Positions 32,338-35,545 of a DNA stretch of 35,545 bases are shown here, in pieces. The stretch is from an uncultured Eubacterium sp. (GTDB taxonomy: Bacteria > Bacillota > Clostridia > Lachnospirales > Lachnospiraceae). Below the pieces are notes generated by a model that ran no database searches, was not told where the DNA came from, and saw only the letters and a program-made list of their open reading frames with translations. The stretch lies in contig URAI01000017.1 of the NCBI GenBank assembly GCA_900545725.1, positions 1-35,545 on the forward strand, written 5' to 3'. The position numbers were made by a program, and so were the translations under genes. Each line of letters starts with the position of its first letter. Positions within the stretch are counted from its first letter, which is position 1.

Positions 32338-33003
32338 TTCATCCTCCTGATAACATCAAATTAATTGTAATTAGTTTGATTTGTTTTACATGTTATTTTC
32401 CTTATCCGTAATCATTCATATGTCACTGTCTTATTTCACTAAAACATAATATCTATTAATTTTATTAATCTGTATTATGTTCTTTCTAACACATTATCTC
32501 ATTATGTTAATATTGAATTTTGCTATATCATTAAATTGAACCGGCTAATTATCAGTTAATTTAACTAATTAGCCTGTTATATAACACATTACATATTAAT
32601 AACCACGAATAGAATTTTATTTTATCACATACCTCAGATATTAACAATACAAGTTTTATCAATATTTAATATTTTTATATCTATTTTAATATTACATTCC
32701 ATACTATATCATGTAACAAAATACATAGCATAATCATATATATAAAAACAGGGCTGTCTCATTAGATGAAATTTATATAAGTTAGAGGAATATTTACTAT
32801 TAAAATATCTTATTTATATAAATTTTTCTTAATGTGACAACCCACAACATTCAGTTCTAAGCCGTATATAAGCTCTCTGTAATGATGACATTTAATTATG
32901 GTTTTATCTCTTCAAGGATTAAAATCCCTTTAAAATGTCTCAATTCCCATAAGACCGCCCAATACGACCTTAAGTACCATATGCGATACAATCGAAATAA
33001 TAA
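32338..33003. other. Intergenic region between dut and purL, 666 nt
   Basis: Very AT-rich. It holds a hairpin with GGCTAATTA/TAATTAGCC arms (32543-32551, 32566-32574), about 210 nt upstream of purL, and the long hairpin element at 32751-32843. No open frame or recognised riboswitch was found. Confidence 0.6.
32751..32843. repeat. Long hairpin element (family 3, MITE-like)
   Basis: 30-nt arms (32751-32780 and 32814-32843) pair at 24 of 30 positions, including an exact 12-nt TTATATAAATTT block. A further ATATTT/AAATAT stem lies in the loop. The ends GGGCTGTCTCATTA and TAATGTGACAACCC resemble the ends of the elements at 11113-11215 and 13598-13641. Confidence 0.6.
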
Positions 33004-33450
33004 TTAATTAGTTCCTGTAGAACCAAAACCTCCATCACCTCTAACTGTATCATCAAGCTCATCAGCCTCTTCAAAATCAGCCTTAATATAAGGTGTCAAT
33101 ACAAGCTGTGCAATTCTGTCTCCACTGGCAACAGTTACAGACGAATCAGAATGATTATAAAGTGCCACAATTATTTCCCCGCGGTAATCAGAATCAATAA
33201 CACCTACCTTATTAGCAGGAGCCAGTCCTTTTTTACATGCCATACCACTTCTTGCATATATTAAACCCACAAGTCCTTCTGGAATCTCTATTGCAATTCC
33301 TGTTTTAATAAACTTCGTTGTTTCAGGAGCAATAATAACATCCTCCTGCATGGCTGAATACAAATCCGCTCCTGCTGAATAAGCTGTTCCATATGAAGGC
33401 ACAACTGCATTCTCTGATAACTTCTTAAATCTTACTTTCTCAACTGTCAT
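33004..33450 (-). CDS. dut: dUTP diphosphatase (dUTPase)
   Basis: Trimeric dUTPase, 148 aa, which hydrolyses dUTP to dUMP and pyrophosphate and keeps uracil out of DNA. The five family motifs are present: AYSAGADLYSA, YARSGMACKKGL, NKVGVIDSDYRGEI (catalytic Asp), GDRIAQLVLTPY and the C-terminal RGDGGFGSTG loop. The upstream in-frame ATG (33462) lies in the ribosome site ATGAGGATTAATATG, so 33450 is preferred. It follows the GGDEF gene, separated by a hairpin. Confidence 0.96.
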   Translation of the reverse strand: MTVEKVRFKKLSENAVVPSYGTAYSAGADLYSAMQEDVIIAPETTKFIKTGIAIEIPEGLVGLIYARSGMACKKGLAPANKVGVIDSDYRGEIIVALYNHSDSSVTVASGDRIAQLVLTPYIKADFEEADELDDTVRGDGGFGSTGTN

Positions 33451-33485
33451 ATTAATCCTCATTTTAATTTTTTTATTTATAATCC

Positions 33486-33556
33486 TGATAACAGCTCACA
33501 AACTTAAATATTATACTAAATCCACAAAATGCTTTAATATTTTAGTTCTGTTATCA
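33486..33556 (-). promoter_or_regulatory. Hairpin between GGDEF gene and dut
   Basis: Perfect 9-nt arms TGATAACAG (33486-33494) and CTGTTATCA (33548-33556) with an inner ACTAAA/TTTAGT stem. It could end the GGDEF transcript or shape the dut leader. It lacks a T-run on the minus strand. Confidence 0.4.
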
Positions 33557-33567
33557 TAATTACATAA

Positions 33568-35346
33568 TTATTCTTTTATAGAATCATAATCTATTAATAA
33601 CACATAAAAAACTTTTCCATAATAATTATTTTCAACTATTCTTCCATAATCAATCACTTTCTTATATTGTCCGTTCTTGGTACAAATATGATATATCACA
33701 AAATCCTCTGTCATTCCATCATTATACGATATCTGTTTCCATATACTGTTTTCAACCCTTTCAACTTCATCTGGTTTAATAAGATTACGGAAATGTCTTT
33801 TTGAAAATTCGTAAAAATCATCAAGATCTGTACAACCAACAAGCTGAATCATCTCCTGATTAGTATATAAAATCTTATCGTCATTAACATCTGCCTTATA
33901 TATAAAAAATGCTCCTGGAAGATTGTCTGATATATCATCAAGATTAAAGCCAAGCTGGGCACGTTTTGTCGAACACATATTATCCTTGTACTGTTGCACT
34001 CCACTCTTACCTTTTAGTTTCACATCATAAAGAGCAATATCTGCCAGTCTTAAAAGTTCTGTATTTTTTGATGTATCTTTAGGATATTCCGCATATCCCA
34101 TAGATATACTATATTCATATATCTCTCCATCACATATACATTCATGTTCAGAATTCTCCACAAAATAATCCAGCTTCATCTTAACATCCTCTGCTGAAGT
34201 ATCTTCAAGTATCATGCAGAATTCATCCCCACCATTTCTACCAATTATTGATTTTTGTGGAAATTCTTTCTTTAATGCTGAAGCTAGATTTTTCAGTACT
34301 TTATCGCCAATATCATGTCCATACATATCATTGATAAATTTAAAATTATCAATATCTAATAATACTACTACATATTCCTTTTCCGCACTGTTTGAAAGGT
34401 ACTTTTCCATTTTTTCATTAAAACCTGTACGATTATACAGACCGGTAAGAGTATCGGTTATAGCAAGCTCTTTATACTTATGCCGCTGTTCTACATTAAT
34501 CATAAGAATATATGCAAGACACACCGGCAACAGTATAAGAACTGCACCGCTCCAGCATATAAAATACATACTATCCGTATGTTTCCATCCATCAACAGGC
34601 ATTACTTCAAGTTTCCAGTTGCACGAGCCCGCTCTGAATCTATAGGCAACCGGATTAACCAATTGTTTCCTTGATGCATCAATAATATTATAATCCGAAC
34701 TCAATGGTGATTCTGTCTTTAAAAGGTTGTATTCATAGCCAAAATCCTCTAAAGCTCTAAATGTATTATCAAACAACTGCGGAACACGTATGATAACAAT
34801 TGTAAGTCCCCAAAATATCTGTTGTCCATCATCTTCGTCCAGATATACAGGATTCCTTACGGCAATGCCATATCCTCCCTGTTTCAATTCAAAAGGTCCC
34901 TGCATTACAATAGCATTATTATTAATCCCATAATTAACTATACTGCCACGTTTCTCATCATTTACAAGATCTATAAGTCCTGCTTCATTACCCTCCAGCG
35001 GATATATACTCGTAACAACACCTCCCGGTGCAAGCTGTATACTCTGTACATAATCGTCCATCATATCATCAGCAACACTATCAAATCTCTGTAAATCACC
35101 ATCTTCACTTATCAGAATCCGCTTAAGTGTTTCAGTAATACCCACAGCCTTGTTAATATCTTCCTGCATACGATTGGCATATGTTACAGCATTAAGTTCT
35201 GCCTTAGTTCTCATCTGTTCATCACTGACTGATGCAACTTTATTTGTTACTAAATATAATACAAATCCACAACATATCAGAAATATTATTGGCAATATCC
35301 ATTTTAAATATTTAAAATGATTAATTTTGTTTTCTTTTTTTCTCAT
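33568..35346 (-). CDS. CHASE-GGDEF-PAS diguanylate cyclase
   Basis: Membrane sensor that should make cyclic di-GMP, 592 aa. Membrane segment about 14-34, then an outside domain that looks like CHASE (YPLEGNEAGLIDL, VMQGPFELKQGGYGIAVRNPVY, about 110-170), a second membrane segment about 260-283, then a GGDEF domain with DTLTGLYNR, LLDIDNFKFINDMYGHDIGD and an intact RNGGDEF site (372-376). No RxxD inhibitory site is seen at the usual place. A PAS-like domain follows (about 455-590). The ATG has an AGGGG ribosome site. The ligand of the CHASE domain is unknown. No EAL protein is in the window. Confidence 0.92.
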   Translation of the reverse strand: MRKKENKINHFKYLKWILPIIFLICCGFVLYLVTNKVASVSDEQMRTKAELNAVTYANRMQEDINKAVGITETLKRILISEDGDLQRFDSVADDMMDDYVQSIQLAPGGVVTSIYPLEGNEAGLIDLVNDEKRGSIVNYGINNNAIVMQGPFELKQGGYGIAVRNPVYLDEDDGQQIFWGLTIVIIRVPQLFDNTFRALEDFGYEYNLLKTESPLSSDYNIIDASRKQLVNPVAYRFRAGSCNWKLEVMPVDGWKHTDSMYFICWSGAVLILLPVCLAYILMINVEQRHKYKELAITDTLTGLYNRTGFNEKMEKYLSNSAEKEYVVVLLDIDNFKFINDMYGHDIGDKVLKNLASALKKEFPQKSIIGRNGGDEFCMILEDTSAEDVKMKLDYFVENSEHECICDGEIYEYSISMGYAEYPKDTSKNTELLRLADIALYDVKLKGKSGVQQYKDNMCSTKRAQLGFNLDDISDNLPGAFFIYKADVNDDKILYTNQEMIQLVGCTDLDDFYEFSKRHFRNLIKPDEVERVENSIWKQISYNDGMTEDFVIYHICTKNGQYKKVIDYGRIVENNYYGKVFYVLLIDYDSIKE

Positions 35347-35445
35347 AATGGCATCCCCTTTTTATACTTATCAATTAAGTATATCTCGTATAATTTATAA
35401 TACAATCCGGTTTCTGCACATATTATGCATTGTCAATATTATTTT

Positions 35446-35545
35446 CATAATAACCCTAATTTCTGAGTAACTTTTATTACAAAGATGCGAAAAAATCCGC
35501 ACAGACAATTTTTCTTCTGCCATCAATGTCTATTTGTTCTGCTCA
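35446..35545 (-). repeat. RBS-providing repeat (family 1), copy cut by the window edge
   Basis: Aligns over its whole visible length with 3073-3172. On the minus strand it ends in AATTAGGGTTATTATG, here about 100 nt upstream of the GGDEF gene, where it opens only a 17-codon frame. The element may continue past the window. Confidence 0.6.

Noticed and set aside
32338..32750. Purine riboswitch upstream of purL
   Set aside because: The conserved purine aptamer core and its two loop-loop pairing hairpins were not found by eye. Only an AT-rich hairpin is present.

Overview
The window comes from a low-GC Firmicute, most likely a gut Lachnospiraceae close to Lachnospira (Eubacterium) eligens. This is inferred from the AT-rich DNA, the strong GGAGG-type ribosome binding sites, the single-chain large PurL, HemZ, RSH-type Rel, and a pectin (rhamnogalacturonan) lyase-like enzyme. 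Almost every gene lies on the minus strand. The exceptions are one acetyltransferase gene and a tiny CRISPR-like RNA unit.

Layout. 1-7.2 kb holds housekeeping genes: a small hypothetical protein, glycerate kinase, HemZ-type radical SAM protein, a metallo-beta-lactamase-fold hydrolase, bifunctional Rel, and a sugar-phosphate isomerase/epimerase-like protein. 7.6-10.1 kb holds a YetA-like exo-rhamnogalacturonan lyase family protein. At 10.3-11.0 kb on the plus strand, a promoter, a structured leader with a terminator and a GNAT gene form an attenuator-like unit. 11.2-14.5 kb is a coenzyme A block: coaBC, coaX and a PanT-like ECF S-component with a compact structured leader. 14.5-15.4 kb is a DUF218 membrane protein.

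15.4-27.3 kb is a complete type I-B CRISPR-Cas locus. In transcription order on the minus strand it reads cas6, cas8b, cas7, cas5, cas3, leader, 32-repeat array, cas4, cas1, cas2. cas6-8b-7-5 form the crRNA-processing and surveillance complex, cas3 is the nuclease-helicase, and cas4-cas1-cas2 form the adaptation module.

The most interesting element is upstream of cas6, on the opposite strand. It is a minimal CRISPR-like unit: a sigma-A promoter, a degenerate repeat, a 30-nt spacer, a second degenerate repeat and a terminator. The first 18 nt of its spacer match the -10/start region of the cas6 promoter with one mismatch, exactly at position 6, which is the position flipped out in type I crRNA pairing. 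The distal part mismatches, and a TCA trinucleotide occupies the PAM position. This is the signature expected of a CreR-type RNA that directs Cascade to repress, but not cut, its own cas promoter. A second degenerate repeat (26/30) lies beyond cas2, so repeats flank the adaptation genes on both sides.

27.3-35.5 kb holds a membrane protein, purL, dut and a CHASE-GGDEF-PAS diguanylate cyclase. Three families of short dispersed repeats or hairpins occur in the intergenic spaces.
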